Shown piece after piece: positions 1 through 8,264 of a DNA stretch of 64,000 bases (its first letter is position 1; every line of letters starts with the position of its first letter). The translations under genes and the position numbers were made by a program. Source of the DNA: JAICTV01 sp035634055. GTDB lineage: Bacteria; Planctomycetota; Phycisphaerae; Tepidisphaerales; Tepidisphaeraceae. The notes under the pieces were generated by a model. The model ran no database searches. It saw only the letters and a program-made list of their open reading frames with translations, and was not told the origin of the DNA. The stretch spans positions 1 through 64,000 of the forward strand of contig DASQDR010000048.1 in assembly GCA_035634055.1 (NCBI GenBank), read 5' to 3'.

Positions 1-107
1 GATGGGACGTCGCCCGCCCAAGCACTCGGGCCGACGCCGAGCGAGGAGGCGGCGAAGGCGGCGGCGAGAACGGATGCAGCAGACACGGTGATACGAGAAG
101 ATGCCAC
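1..107 (-). CDS. Secreted protein of unknown function, partial (N-terminus only)
   Basis: A reading frame starts at a GTG at 107 and runs leftward off the window edge, so only about 35 residues are visible. The first residues (MASSRITVSAASVLAAAFAA...) form a typical signal peptide: a short basic start, a hydrophobic Ala/Val/Leu core, and a likely signal peptidase I site after SAWA, followed by GDVP. A strong purine-rich ribosome-binding site (GGAGA) lies at about 111-117 on the minus strand. The gene diverges from the ABC importer that begins at 459. The mature part is outside the window, so no function can be given. Confidence 0.6.
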   Translation of the reverse strand, partial: MASSRITVSAASVLAAAFAASSLGVGPSAWAGDVP

Positions 108-458
108 TGAAAGTCTCCTTCTAAGACCGGCGCCGATGGGCTGGCCGGGCGAACGGGTGGAAGTCGCTCCCGAGTTCCTCGCGCTACGAAAGCGCGGGTC
201 GGACGCGGCAGATGCTCTGGTTCTAGAACGGGGCGGACGGCGTCGGCCGCGCTAACGGCGGCTTCGCCAAAGGGTGCTAACGACAACAACACGGCTGCGC
301 GGGAGCGCGGCCGGGGATGAGGGCGGCGGACAGGGTAAGACGGGCTGAGGTCGCCATGGCGGGGACAATAACCGCCCGAAAGGCGAAGGTCAAGACAAAA
401 TCTATCTTTCCTATAGGAGATGTTGACAGCTCTGCCGCGCTCGGTTACCGTCCCGCTA
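108..458. other. Divergent intergenic region with a GC-rich hairpin; no gene seen
   Basis: These 351 bases separate two divergent genes. I see one strong hairpin at about 178-198 (CGCGCT and AGCGCG arms around ACGAA) and several GC-rich self-complementary stretches, but no convincing riboswitch consensus (TPP, cobalamin, guanidine-I and glycine were considered). The purine-rich AGGAG at 416-420 abuts an upstream ATG at 420, which is too close to act for that start. Promoters for both flanking genes should lie here, but I cannot fix them. Confidence 0.4.
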
Positions 459-1613
459 ATGAACCCCGTTCACCCCCTCCATCGGCTGTTGATCCCCACG
501 CTGTCGGTCCTCGCGCTGATTGCCGGCTGCGACGGTGGCAGCAACTCGGCGGGCGACGGCGGCGGCGCGACGACAGCCCCCTCGGGCGGCGCGTCGGCGG
601 CTGCGCCGGCGCAGGTCCGCCTCGGCTACTTCGCCAACGTCACCCACGGGCAGGCGGTGCTCGGCGTCTCCTCCGGCGACTTCGCATCCGCCGTCGCCCC
701 GGCCAAGTTCTCCACCAAGGTCTTCAACGCCGGGCCGTCGCTCATCGAGGCGCTGTTCGCCAACGAGATCGACATCGGCTACGTCGGCCCCGGCCCCGCG
801 CTGGCGGCCAACGCGCGGAGCAAGGGCGAGGGCGTCCGCATCGTCTCCGGCGCCGCCGCCAACGGCGTGCTGATCGTGGCCCGGAAGGATTCAGGCATCA
901 ATTCCGTCGCCGACCTCGCCGGCAAGAAGATCGCCACGCCGCAGCAGGGCAACACGCAGGACATCGCTGCGCGGCACTACCTGGTCAAGCAGTTGAAGCA
1001 GCCCAACGCGAACAACATCGTCCCCATTCCCAACGCCGAGCAGGTGGCGATGATGGACCGCGGGCAGATCGACGCCGCCTGGGCGCCCGAGCCCTGGGGC
1101 TCGCGGCTGGTCGCCGAGGCGGGCGCGAAGATCATCGCGGAGGAGAAGGACCTCTGGCCGAACAAGGAGTTCTCGCTCACGGTGATCATCACCACGCCGG
1201 AATTTTTGGCGAAGCACCCCGAGACGGTGAAGCAGGTGCTCGGCGTACACGCCCGCTGGACGGAGCGCCTGAGCACCGAGCCGCAGAAGTACGCCGGCGA
1301 CTTGGAGACCGCCCTGGTGAACCTGAGCGGCAAGAAGCTCCCGCCCGGGCTGATGGCCGAGTCGATCCGGCGCGTGAACTTCACCAACGAGCCGCTGGAA
1401 TCCACCTTCCTGACCATGGGCCAGTGGGCGCATGATCTTGGCTTCTCGCCGGCGGCGCCGGACATCAGCAAGCTGTTCGACACCACGCTGCTGAAGCAGG
1501 TGACGTCGGCGGCCGGAACGGCGACCACCCGCCCGGCGACGCGACCGACGACGGCGGGCGTAGCACGGGCGGGCGCGGGCGCGGGCACGCCCGTGAGCGC
1601 GGAGCAGAATTGA
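459..1613 (+). CDS. ABC transporter substrate-binding lipoprotein (nitrate/sulfonate/taurine, SsuA/NrtA-like)
   Basis: This is the periplasmic binding component of an ABC importer, probably for a small oxyanion or sulfonate-like ligand. The exact substrate cannot be read from sequence. The chosen ATG at 459 gives a lipoprotein signal (MNPVHPLHRLLIPTLSVLALIAGC) with lipobox LIAGC; an in-frame ATG at 420 would place 13 extra residues before it. The mature protein starts VRLGYFANVTHGQAVLG and contains the two-lobe NMT1/SsuA-type pattern, with GNTQDIAARHYL in the middle. The C-terminus carries a low-complexity Thr/Ala/Gly tail. The ATPase gene follows after 50 bases and the permease after that, so this is a three-gene importer operon. 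Confidence 0.85.
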   Translation: MNPVHPLHRLLIPTLSVLALIAGCDGGSNSAGDGGGATTAPSGGASAAAPAQVRLGYFANVTHGQAVLGVSSGDFASAVAPAKFSTKVFNAGPSLIEALFANEIDIGYVGPGPALAANARSKGEGVRIVSGAAANGVLIVARKDSGINSVADLAGKKIATPQQGNTQDIAARHYLVKQLKQPNANNIVPIPNAEQVAMMDRGQIDAAWAPEPWGSRLVAEAGAKIIAEEKDLWPNKEFSLTVIITTPEFLAKHPETVKQVLGVHARWTERLSTEPQKYAGDLETALVNLSGKKLPPGLMAESIRRVNFTNEPLESTFLTMGQWAHDLGFSPAAPDISKLFDTTLLKQVTSAAGTATTRPATRPTTAGVARAGAGAGTPVSAEQN

Positions 1614-1647
1614 CAACTGAGAATTGACAACAGCCAATTCGCAATTG
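1608..1647. repeat. TGACAAC heptamer repeat with small inverted repeat
   Basis: Near-copies of the heptamer TGACAAC begin at the stop codon of the preceding gene. They are followed by a GAATTG...CAATTC inverted repeat (1621-1626 with 1635-1640). It is the first of the short-word inverted repeats scattered through the window's gaps. Confidence 0.5.
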
Positions 1648-1663
1648 TTTTCCGGTTCGACGG

Positions 1664-2605
1664 ATGACTACCACGACCGCACCTCAACCTCCCGCCGCCC
1701 CACCCGCCGCCCCCGCCCCGCAGCCGGCGGCGACGAATGAGCGCGACGGCTCCATCGCCGGCGCGCAGGCGGGCCGCCTGGTCATCCGCAACGTCGACAA
1801 GAACTTCGCCAACTCCCAGGTCCACACGCTGCGCGACATCAGCCTGGCCTGCGAACCGGGCGAATTCGTCGTCGTCGTCGGCCCCAGCGGGTGCGGCAAG
1901 AGCACGCTGCTCAACATCGCCGCCGGGATGCTCCCGGCCGACGGCGGCGAGGTCACGCTCGACGGGCGGCCCGTCACCGCGCCGGGGCCGGAGCGGGCGA
2001 TGGTCTTCCAGGACCACGGGTTGTTCCCCTGGCTGACGGCCGAGCAGAACGTCGAGTTCGGGCTGAAGATGGCCGGCATGCCGAAGTCTGAGCGGCAGGA
2101 CCGCGTGGCGAACGCGCTGAAGATGGTCCACCTGACGCGCAGCGGAAAGAAGCTGATCCACGAGCTGTCCGGCGGGATGCGGCAGCGCGTCGCCATCGCC
2201 CGCGCGCTCATCGTCGACCCGGCCGTGCTGCTGATGGACGAGCCGTTCGCGTCCCTCGACGCCCAGACGCGCACGCTGCTGCACCAGCAGCTCCAGGAGC
2301 TGTGGGTGCAGACCAAGAAGACGATCCTGTTCGTCACCCACTCCGTCGGCGAGGCGGTGCGGCTGGCGGACCGGATCATCGTGCTGCACGCGCACCCGGG
2401 CCGAATCCGACGCGAGGTCCGCATCGATCTCCCCCACCCCCGCGCCATCGACGGGCGCGAGATCGCCGAGCTGGTCTCCCTGGTGCGCAGGGAGATCGAA
2501 GACGAGGTCAATCGTGTCAATGCCCAGGAAGCGGCAGATTTTTGGAAGCCTCAAGCGCCTGCTGATCTGGGTGCTGCTATTGGCGACATGGGAGGCGGCA
2601 TTTAG
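1664..2605 (+). CDS. ABC transporter ATP-binding protein (SsuB/TauB/NrtD-like)
   Basis: This is the ATPase of the importer. It has Walker A GPSGCGKST (about residues 73-81), a Q-loop at FQDHGLF (Gln 116), the signature LSGGMRQR (168-175), Walker B VLLMDEP (188-194) and an H-loop THS (His 226). The catalytic core therefore appears intact. About 35 residues of Pro/Ala-rich, apparently disordered sequence precede the ATPase fold, which is longer than usual for the family. Its last 92 bases overlap the start of the permease gene, implying translational coupling. Confidence 0.9.
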   Translation: MTTTTAPQPPAAPPAAPAPQPAATNERDGSIAGAQAGRLVIRNVDKNFANSQVHTLRDISLACEPGEFVVVVGPSGCGKSTLLNIAAGMLPADGGEVTLDGRPVTAPGPERAMVFQDHGLFPWLTAEQNVEFGLKMAGMPKSERQDRVANALKMVHLTRSGKKLIHELSGGMRQRVAIARALIVDPAVLLMDEPFASLDAQTRTLLHQQLQELWVQTKKTILFVTHSVGEAVRLADRIIVLHAHPGRIRREVRIDLPHPRAIDGREIAELVSLVRREIEDEVNRVNAQEAADFWKPQAPADLGAAIGDMGGGI

Positions 2606-3323
2606 GCTCGCCGGCTGGAAAGCGTGGCAGTTCCCCGCCCCCAGCACGCTCTGGCCCGCGCTGCTCGACTTGCTCTCGTTCAAGCCGGCGTTCGGCGGGC
2701 GCCTGCTCATCACCGGCATCGGCATCAGCCTGTCGCGCCTCGCGGCCGGCTTCCTCATCAGCATCCTGCTCGGGGCGCTGCTCGGGCTGCTGATGTGGCG
2801 GTTCCGGGCGCTGGACGACTTCCTCGGCCCGCTGTTCCTCGGACTGCAAACCCTCCCCAGCGTCTGCTGGGTGCCGCTGGCGGTGCTGGTCATCGGCTTG
2901 AACGAGACCGGCGTGCTGTTCGTCGTGGTGATGGGCAGCTTCTTCGCCATCGCCATCGCGCTGCGCGACGGGCTGCGCACCATCCCGCCGATCTACCAGC
3001 GCGCCGGCGCGATGCTGGGCACCACCGGCTGGAAGATGTACCGCTACGTCCTGCTGCCGGCCAGCCTGCCCGCGCTCGCCAGCAGCTTGCGACAGGGGTT
3101 CAGCTTTGCCTGGCGCTCGCTCATGGGCGCGGAGCTGATCTTCGCCGTCTCGCGCCACGGCCTCGGGTTCCTCCTCGAGATCGGCCGGAGCTACAACGAC
3201 GTGGCGCAGGTGGTCGTGGTGATGGTGGTGATGGTGGTCATCGGCATCCTCGCCGACCGCTTCTTCTTCGGGCGAGTCGAGAAAACCATCCACCGGCGGT
3301 TCGGACTCGTGCGCGCGGAGTGA
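2514..3323 (+). CDS. ABC transporter permease (SsuC/TauC/NrtB-like)
   Basis: This inner-membrane permease of the importer has six or so hydrophobic segments. Its first helix is LLIWVLLLATWEAAFRLAGW, and the family coupling motif region lies around GAMLGTTGWKMYRYVLLPASLP, which contacts the ATPase. The start is a GTG at 2514 with an alternative ATG at 2520. Both lie inside the 3' end of the ATPase gene (92-base or 86-base overlap), and a GAGG motif sits just upstream. The gene closes the importer operon. Confidence 0.88.
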   Translation: MSMPRKRQIFGSLKRLLIWVLLLATWEAAFRLAGWKAWQFPAPSTLWPALLDLLSFKPAFGGRLLITGIGISLSRLAAGFLISILLGALLGLLMWRFRALDDFLGPLFLGLQTLPSVCWVPLAVLVIGLNETGVLFVVVMGSFFAIAIALRDGLRTIPPIYQRAGAMLGTTGWKMYRYVLLPASLPALASSLRQGFSFAWRSLMGAELIFAVSRHGLGFLLEIGRSYNDVAQVVVVMVVMVVIGILADRFFFGRVEKTIHRRFGLVRAE

Positions 3324-3350
3324 GCGGCGCGGAGATGGAGCATGGGGACG

Positions 3351-3427
3351 TGAATCGACACGAATGTTCACGAATCTTCACGAACGGAAGACCCGATCTT
3401 TGACTGCATTCGTGTCCATTGGTGTCC
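3351..3427. repeat. CACGAAT-type short-word inverted repeat
   Basis: Repeated CACGAAT/TTCACGAA words (3351-3386) face a complementary ATTCGTGTCCAT stretch (3406-3427), so the gap between the permease and glycosyltransferase genes can fold on itself. The same words recur at 39242 and 52982. Confidence 0.55.
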
Positions 3428-3457
3428 AACCGTGTTCTGCATTGGCTGCCTTCATCA

Positions 3458-4198
3458 GTGAGCAACGATTCTTCCATCGCCGCCCCAGCCGTGCCTGCGC
3501 TGGTCGTGGTCATCATCCCCGCGTGGAACGAGGAGAAGTCGATCGGGCGGGTGATTGGCGATCTGCCCGAGGGGTGGGTCGCGCGGACGGTCGTCGCGGA
3601 TAACAATTCGACCGATCGGACCGCCGACGTCGCGAGGCACGCCGGCGCGACGGTGGTGGCGGCGCCGCGGCAGGGTTACGGGTCGGCGTGCCTGGCGGGG
3701 CTGGCGTACGTGGCGGCGCTGCCGCCGGGCGAGCGGCCGGAAGTCATTGCCTTTCTCGATGCGGACTACAGCGATTGCCCGGAGCAACTGCCGCTGCTGG
3801 TGGGTCCAATCATTCGCAGGGAAGCTGACTTTGTCATCGGCTCGCGCATGCTCAAGCCGCAACCCGCGGGCGCGCTTCTGCCGCAGGCAATCTTCGGCAA
3901 CAAGCTGGCCTGCTTCCTCATGCGCGTGCTGCTCGGGCACCGCTATACCGATCTCGGACCGTTCCGCGCGATCTCGTGGGCGGCACTCGAGCGGCTCCGG
4001 ATGCGCGACACCGACTTCGGCTGGACGGTCGAGATGCAGATCAAGGCCGTGCGCGCGGGCCTGCGGATCGTGGAAGTGCCGGTCGATTACCGCCCGCGAA
4101 TCGGGCAGAGCAAGATCACCGGCACCGTGTGGGGATCGGTGCGCGCGGGGTACAAGATTCTCTGGACGATCTTCCGCTACGGCGTCCTACGCCGATGA
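3458..4198 (+). CDS. Family 2 glycosyltransferase (dolichol/polyprenol-phosphate mannosyltransferase-like)
   Basis: A GT-A fold glycosyltransferase. The N-terminus VVVIIPAWNEEKSIGRVI is the usual nucleotide-sugar binding start. VVADNNSTDRTADVA is the second family block, and FLDADYSDCPEQL carries the metal-binding DxD-type motif. The C-terminal part (VDYRPRIGQSKITGT, then VRAGYKILWTI) is typical of polyprenol-phosphate sugar transferases, which load a sugar onto a lipid carrier at the cytoplasmic face. No C-terminal transmembrane pair is present. The GTG at 3458 is preferred over an ATG at 3419 that lies inside the repeat. Acceptor and donor are unknown. Confidence 0.85.
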   Translation: MSNDSSIAAPAVPALVVVIIPAWNEEKSIGRVIGDLPEGWVARTVVADNNSTDRTADVARHAGATVVAAPRQGYGSACLAGLAYVAALPPGERPEVIAFLDADYSDCPEQLPLLVGPIIRREADFVIGSRMLKPQPAGALLPQAIFGNKLACFLMRVLLGHRYTDLGPFRAISWAALERLRMRDTDFGWTVEMQIKAVRAGLRIVEVPVDYRPRIGQSKITGTVWGSVRAGYKILWTIFRYGVLRR

Positions 4199-4423
4199 GG
4201 CGCGGCCGCGTCCCGGGATAGGAGACGCCGCGGTGCATCGACAAGCGAGGACGCAGGGCGGCGGTTTCACTCCCTGATTCGCGTCAGTCAGACGGTCGGC
4301 CCGACTGTTTCGCGATAACTCGCGGGTCCGCACGGCCATGGTCGGCGGGCGCGCATGGGCATGGCAGCGGGTACGCGGGGATGAGGTCACGCCTGCTGTT
4401 GCGCAACGCGCGATGACGCCGCC

Positions 4424-4672
4424 TTAGGTGCGGTTCCACTGCCGCTCAAGATCGCCGATCTCGCTCTCGCGCTCGACCCACTTGTGCAGCTTGAAGTAGC
4501 CCAGGACCTGCCGCTTGGCCACCGGATCGTTCACCACGTCGTCGATGGTCTTGCCGGTGAAGTTCAGCACCCGCTGCAACACCCGCTGCGGCTGGACCAC
4601 CTGCGTCGCCCCCTCCATCGGCGGCGGCGGCGTGGGGCGGCCGAAGAAGTTGAAGAAGCTCGAGGCGGCCAT
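4424..4672 (-). CDS. Small protein of unknown function, last gene of the kinase/coiled-coil operon
   Basis: About 82 residues. A short hydrophobic/aromatic start (MAASSFFNFFGRP) is followed by a Pro-rich linker and a predicted helical C-terminus (TIDDVVNDPVAKRQVLGYF). An upstream in-frame ATG at 4693 is possible. I do not recognise the family. The gene lies 85 bases downstream of the coiled-coil gene on the same strand, so it is probably the last cistron of the operon that starts at 10131. Confidence 0.6.
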   Translation of the reverse strand: MAASSFFNFFGRPTPPPPMEGATQVVQPQRVLQRVLNFTGKTIDDVVNDPVAKRQVLGYFKLHKWVERESEIGDLERQWNRT

Positions 4673-4757
4673 GGGAGGATCGTAGGAGCGCACGCATGAA
4701 AGCGGCGAAACGGATAAGAACGCAATGCCTCGCCGCGCCGCCGAGGAGCACTTCGCC

Positions 4758-5372
4758 TCACATCTCCTTGTCCGGCGACGCGCTCCGCCGGCGGACGGCC
4801 TGGTCCGCCTGCTCGAACGCTTGCTCTTCCTTCACGTCGCCGCGGTCCATCTGGTTCCAGATGGCCATCAGCTCATTGCCCGCGCCGGCCAGCTCGACGT
4901 TGGCCATCGCGTCCTTGTCGGATTCGGCACCGAGTTCCAGGATTGTGTTCAGCCGCTCGTTGTACATGTCCTGACTGACCGAATCATCCTCGATCCACCC
5001 GCTGATCTTGGCGACGTCTTTGTCGGTCAGGTTCAGCCGCCCGAGCGCGCGGCCCTTCTCGGTGTTCTCCTTGACCATCCGCAGGCGGCTGACGGTCATC
5101 AGCTCCTTGGACCGCAGGTTCAGCTCGCGCGCGGCCATGAGCTGCTCCTGCGTCTTGAGCTCAAAGTCCTGCGCCAGGGCCTTGCGCAGCTCGGGCGATT
5201 TCTGCTGCGCGCCCTGCTGGAAGATCTTCTGCTTCTGCGTGGCGATGTCGCCGATCTTCTTGAACAGGCGGTCGCGCTGCTTGGAGAGGAGGATTTCCTC
5301 CCGCCGCAGCTCCTGGCGGTTGAGGTCGGAGAGGGTCTTCTTGGTGCCGAAGATTTTGTCGATGAGCGCCAT
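4758..5372 (-). CDS. Coiled-coil protein, ESCRT-III/PspA/Vipp1-like helical hairpin (hypothesis)
   Basis: 204 residues, nearly all helical and charged, with no signal peptide or membrane helix. Helix 1 (about 15-55) is basic, a turn at QQKSPELR (57-63) follows, helix 2/3 runs from about 64 to 112, and an acidic shorter helix region (118-190) ends the protein. That layout, a long basic hairpin followed by acidic helices, is what ESCRT-III and PspA/Vipp1 membrane-remodelling proteins show. I see no motif that proves membership. The start MALIDKIFGTKK is echoed inside the neighbouring fusion protein (MPMIDRIKSLFNRR), suggesting paralogy. The gene starts 2 bases after the stop of that neighbour. 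Confidence 0.7.
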   Translation of the reverse strand: MALIDKIFGTKKTLSDLNRQELRREEILLSKQRDRLFKKIGDIATQKQKIFQQGAQQKSPELRKALAQDFELKTQEQLMAARELNLRSKELMTVSRLRMVKENTEKGRALGRLNLTDKDVAKISGWIEDDSVSQDMYNERLNTILELGAESDKDAMANVELAGAGNELMAIWNQMDRGDVKEEQAFEQADQAVRRRSASPDKEM

Positions 5373-5374
5373 CT

Positions 5375-6907
5375 TCAGCCCGCCTCCGGCTCGTTGCGGT
5401 TGGCCGCGCGGCGCTCGCGCTCGCGTTCGGGGGCGGGCATGATCGGCGGGGTGATTCGCTGCCCGCTGGCGGTCTCGGTGGCGCCGGCGATGCCGGTGCC
5501 CATCTTCGGGGCCTTGACCGTTTCGCCCGGCGCGGTCGCGGCACCGGTCTCGCGCATGAGTTCCTCGTAGAGCGCTTCCTCCTCGTCGCTCATGCTGCTG
5601 GCGCCGACGCCGCCGACGCTCTCGGCCATCTCGGTGCTCTCCTGGAGCGTCGCCAGCATCTCCTCCGCCGCCGCCGCGTCGCCGGCCATCTCCTCGCTGT
5701 CCGGGAGCTTGGCGGACTCGCCCTGCTGGACCAGCTCGAGGTTATGCAGGTGCGTGGCGACCACGTTCATCTGCTGGTTCAGCACGTTGAGCAGTTGCTG
5801 CCGCCGCTCGATGTCCTTGCGGAGCTGGAGGAGCTGGCTTGTGATCCGCCGCTTGATCAGCTCCGGCCCGGCGTTCTTGAACTGCTCGCGGAGCTCGCCG
5901 TCCTTGGTCTCGAGGTGGGCGATCTCCTCGTACGCGTGGTCGCGCTGCTGGCCGAGCGCGGCCCGGCGCTCGGAAAGGAAGGCGATCTTCTTCTCCGTCT
6001 CGCCGCGGCGGTTGAACAGCGACTTGATGCGGTCGATCATGGGCATATCCAATCCTCCCGCGGCGGGGGTGGTTCGCACAACGCTCGATCCTTCGCGGAA
6101 CAGCACCAGCCGCCCGTCCAGCCGCTTGGCGGCCAGGCCGGGGTTTTCCTTCGCGTAAGATTTTAGCTCTCCCTCGACAAGCGGCGCAGGCAACTGGGTT
6201 TTCGCCACGATGCGCTCCGCCGAGACGCCGCTGCCGGACAGCTCCATCTGCGACGACTCGATCATCTGGCGGACGCGGGCGCGCTTCTCCTCGTCGCCCT
6301 CGGGGTCGAAAAGCTCGTTGACCGCGGCCGTCTCCGGCGGGCCAATCACGGTGTAACCCCCGGCCGCGTTGGGCTCGACCAGGATCACGGTCTTGGACGC
6401 CGTCCGCGCCGCCAGCGTGTGGGCGGCGTCCTCGAAGCCGCTGGTGGAGAGCACGACGGTCGTCACCGGCACGCCGTGCGACACCGCGGGCAGGGCCGCG
6501 ATCTGCCGCTCCACCTCAGCCCGGCTGAGCGGAGCGGGGGCGCGGCCGGCGATCAGCTCGCGCACCGGCGGGACCGTCAGCACGCGCAGGTAGCCGACCG
6601 TGGTGCGAAACACCTTCCACCGCACGCGGGCGAGGTCGATGTCGATCGCCTGCCCGATCGGCAGGTTGTTCTGGAGGTCATGGTCGTGCGCCCCCATCTC
6701 GATCATCAGCCGCTTCACGTCCACCGCCCGGTCCCGCTTGGTCGTGCGCGGAGAAAGCAGGGTGACCGACCGCTGCGTGACCCGCCGCCCGAACCAGCCG
6801 CGCGCGACGTCGATGCGCAGCCGCTCGTCGCGGAGCAGGCGGTCGACGTGCGCGACGAACCGCTCCTCGGCCTTGCGGTGCGAAACTGGATCGGGGCTGC
6901 TCTTCAC
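5375..6907 (-). CDS. Fusion protein: unknown alpha/beta domain, winged helix, coiled-coil hairpin, acidic tail
   Basis: 510 residues, starting at GTG 6907, whose first bases overlap the stop of the upstream gene (GTGA). Residues 1-200 form a soluble alpha/beta region of unknown family, with a strand-rich stretch VTTVVLSTSG (148-157) and SKTVILVEPN (171-180). Residues 205-273 read as a winged helix-turn-helix (VSAERIVAKTQLPAPLVEGEL, then KRLDGRLVLF). Residues 290-395 are a long charged hairpin, 404-455 an acidic helix (DEEEALYEELMRE), and the tail is Pro/Arg-rich. Winged helix followed by such a hairpin recalls eukaryotic CHMP7 and archaeal ESCRT proteins in layout only. No catalytic motif is visible. 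Confidence 0.75.
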   Translation of the reverse strand: MKSSPDPVSHRKAEERFVAHVDRLLRDERLRIDVARGWFGRRVTQRSVTLLSPRTTKRDRAVDVKRLMIEMGAHDHDLQNNLPIGQAIDIDLARVRWKVFRTTVGYLRVLTVPPVRELIAGRAPAPLSRAEVERQIAALPAVSHGVPVTTVVLSTSGFEDAAHTLAARTASKTVILVEPNAAGGYTVIGPPETAAVNELFDPEGDEEKRARVRQMIESSQMELSGSGVSAERIVAKTQLPAPLVEGELKSYAKENPGLAAKRLDGRLVLFREGSSVVRTTPAAGGLDMPMIDRIKSLFNRRGETEKKIAFLSERRAALGQQRDHAYEEIAHLETKDGELREQFKNAGPELIKRRITSQLLQLRKDIERRQQLLNVLNQQMNVVATHLHNLELVQQGESAKLPDSEEMAGDAAAAEEMLATLQESTEMAESVGGVGASSMSDEEEALYEELMRETGAATAPGETVKAPKMGTGIAGATETASGQRITPPIMPAPERERERRAANRNEPEAG

Positions 6908-7113
6908 GCGGGGTCACGCGGGGACGCTGGCGATGACGGCGACGGCAAGTGCGCGGCCGTCGTTCCGGCGAAGCTATCCGCGCCGCCGTCGACCGACCCC
7001 GCGCCGCCGCGGTGCGCGCGGCGGTCGCGCCACGCCTTGGCTGCAAAGACCGCGCCGACGATCGCGAACCAGATCCAGCCGGTCCAGGCGAGGATTTCGT
7101 AGAGGTGGCTCAT
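6904..7113 (-). CDS. Small single-span membrane protein
   Basis: 69 residues from the ATG at 7113 (MSHLYEILAWTGWIWFAIVG). One transmembrane helix lies near the N-terminus (about residues 7-28), then comes a basic stretch (KAWRDRRAHRGG) and a Ser/Ala/Pro-rich tail. The positive-inside rule would put the tail in the cytoplasm. A longer frame begins upstream at 7239 but would add a charged, improbable N-terminus. The stop overlaps the next start by three bases (GTGA), direct evidence for co-translation with the winged-helix/coiled-coil protein. No family is recognised. Confidence 0.65.
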   Translation of the reverse strand: MSHLYEILAWTGWIWFAIVGAVFAAKAWRDRRAHRGGAGSVDGGADSFAGTTAAHLPSPSSPASPRDPA

Positions 7114-7204
7114 CGCCGTTGCCTTACCCGCGACCGATCCTGCCCGACATTTCCGCGTGGCGTGTCGTCCGCGGACGTCGCTGCTCGCGCGAGCGCGCCC
7201 GCCG

Positions 7205-8257
7205 TCACGCCACAGCGCTGATCGCACTCGACCGCGCACCGCAGCGGGCGCAAAAGGCAGCGGCAGCTCGGAGCGGCGCCTTGCACAGGTCGTTCGGGCA
7301 CCGCTGCCCGGCGATCGTGATCGCCGGCACGGGCACCGGCGGCCGGCGGAGCAGCAGCATCGTGCTCACCCGCTCCACAAGCCCGGTCCGCAGGTGCTGC
7401 CCGGCCACGTTGATATACTCCCGCTGCCCCGCCCCCGCCAGCGCCATCGGGATCGACCACCACGCGCCCGCGGCGCACAGCAGCACCGCCGCCATAATCC
7501 AACCGAAGTCCAGCCCCGCGTCCAGCCGCCACGGGCGAAGCTCCTCGACCCCCTCGCGCCGCGCGACGCGGTTGAAGGCTTCTGCAAAGCGCGCCACGTC
7601 TCGCCCGTGCAGCCGCACCTGGAGCCAGTGCAGCGCGTACGCGAGGCCGATCCCGACGTTCCACGCGGCGAAGACGATCGCCAGCCGCTCGGCGTAGAAA
7701 CCCGGCCACAGGCCGCGGTAGCGGTAGGTGCCGTCGATCAACGTTGAGAGGCTGAAGCGGTCCTGGATCACCACGAATACGATCAGGCCGACCATCACCA
7801 GCGTGGTGTTGATCCAGGCGATGAGCCCCTCGCGGAAGCGGATGCGCCGCGTCGCCTCCGCCAGTTCGCGCGCCTCGTCGCTCCCGGTGCGCGTGCGGAC
7901 CCATTCGGAGAGGTGCCAGAACTGCTGGTGTTCGAGCGTGACGAAGTTGCGGAACTGCCGGGTGAGCTTCAGGAGCGGCGCGACACCAAAGGTCAGCAGC
8001 GCCAGAACGCCCGCGCGGACGGGGCTGAGCGAGAGGTGGTTGCGGTGCGACCGCCCGAGCGAGCGCAGCACCGCGGCGGCGAGCTGATCGCCGCCGGCGT
8101 CCGCCGCGTGAGCTTGGGCCGATGCCGCCGGTGCGAACGTCGGGCGAATGTGCGTGACGGAGGTCAATCCTGTGCCCGCCTGCAAAGAGGAGCCTTGGGA
8201 GCCGGTCGCCAGGGACGCATCCCGCCACGACAGCCGCCCCGGGGTCCCGCGTAGCAA
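7205..8257 (-). CDS. Polytopic membrane protein with C-terminal zinc ribbon
   Basis: About 350 residues with four main hydrophobic segments: AGVLALLTFGVAPLL, NTTLVMVGLIVFVVI, AIVFAAWNVGIGLAYAL and FGWIMAAVLLCAAGAWW. Between them are charged loops including FRNFVTLEHQQFWHLSEW. The C-terminus has a zinc-ribbon knuckle pair (CPNDLCKAP ... FCARCGAR). The start is uncertain: a TTG at 8257, seven bases after the previous stop, is the first reasonable in-frame codon; a GTG further in is possible. It sits in the kinase operon. The topology is reminiscent of DUF4234-type proteins, but I cannot assign a family. Confidence 0.65.
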   Translation of the reverse strand: MLRGTPGRLSWRDASLATGSQGSSLQAGTGLTSVTHIRPTFAPAASAQAHAADAGGDQLAAAVLRSLGRSHRNHLSLSPVRAGVLALLTFGVAPLLKLTRQFRNFVTLEHQQFWHLSEWVRTRTGSDEARELAEATRRIRFREGLIAWINTTLVMVGLIVFVVIQDRFSLSTLIDGTYRYRGLWPGFYAERLAIVFAAWNVGIGLAYALHWLQVRLHGRDVARFAEAFNRVARREGVEELRPWRLDAGLDFGWIMAAVLLCAAGAWWSIPMALAGAGQREYINVAGQHLRTGLVERVSTMLLLRRPPVPVPAITIAGQRCPNDLCKAPLRAAAAFCARCGARSSAISAVA

Positions 8258-8264
8258 ATCACCG

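Noticed and set aside
108..458. Riboswitch upstream of the ABC importer
   Set aside because: Hairpins exist but I could not match conserved cores of TPP, cobalamin, guanidine-I, glycine or molybdenum-cofactor switches.
977..2983. Open frame of 668 codons on the minus strand
   Set aside because: It is antisense to the importer genes, lacks a ribosome-binding site and has composition typical of a high-GC shadow frame.
7110..8228. 372-codon minus-strand frame overlapping the polytopic membrane protein
   Set aside because: It is a shifted frame without membrane segments; the in-phase frame with zinc ribbon and helices is the credible one.
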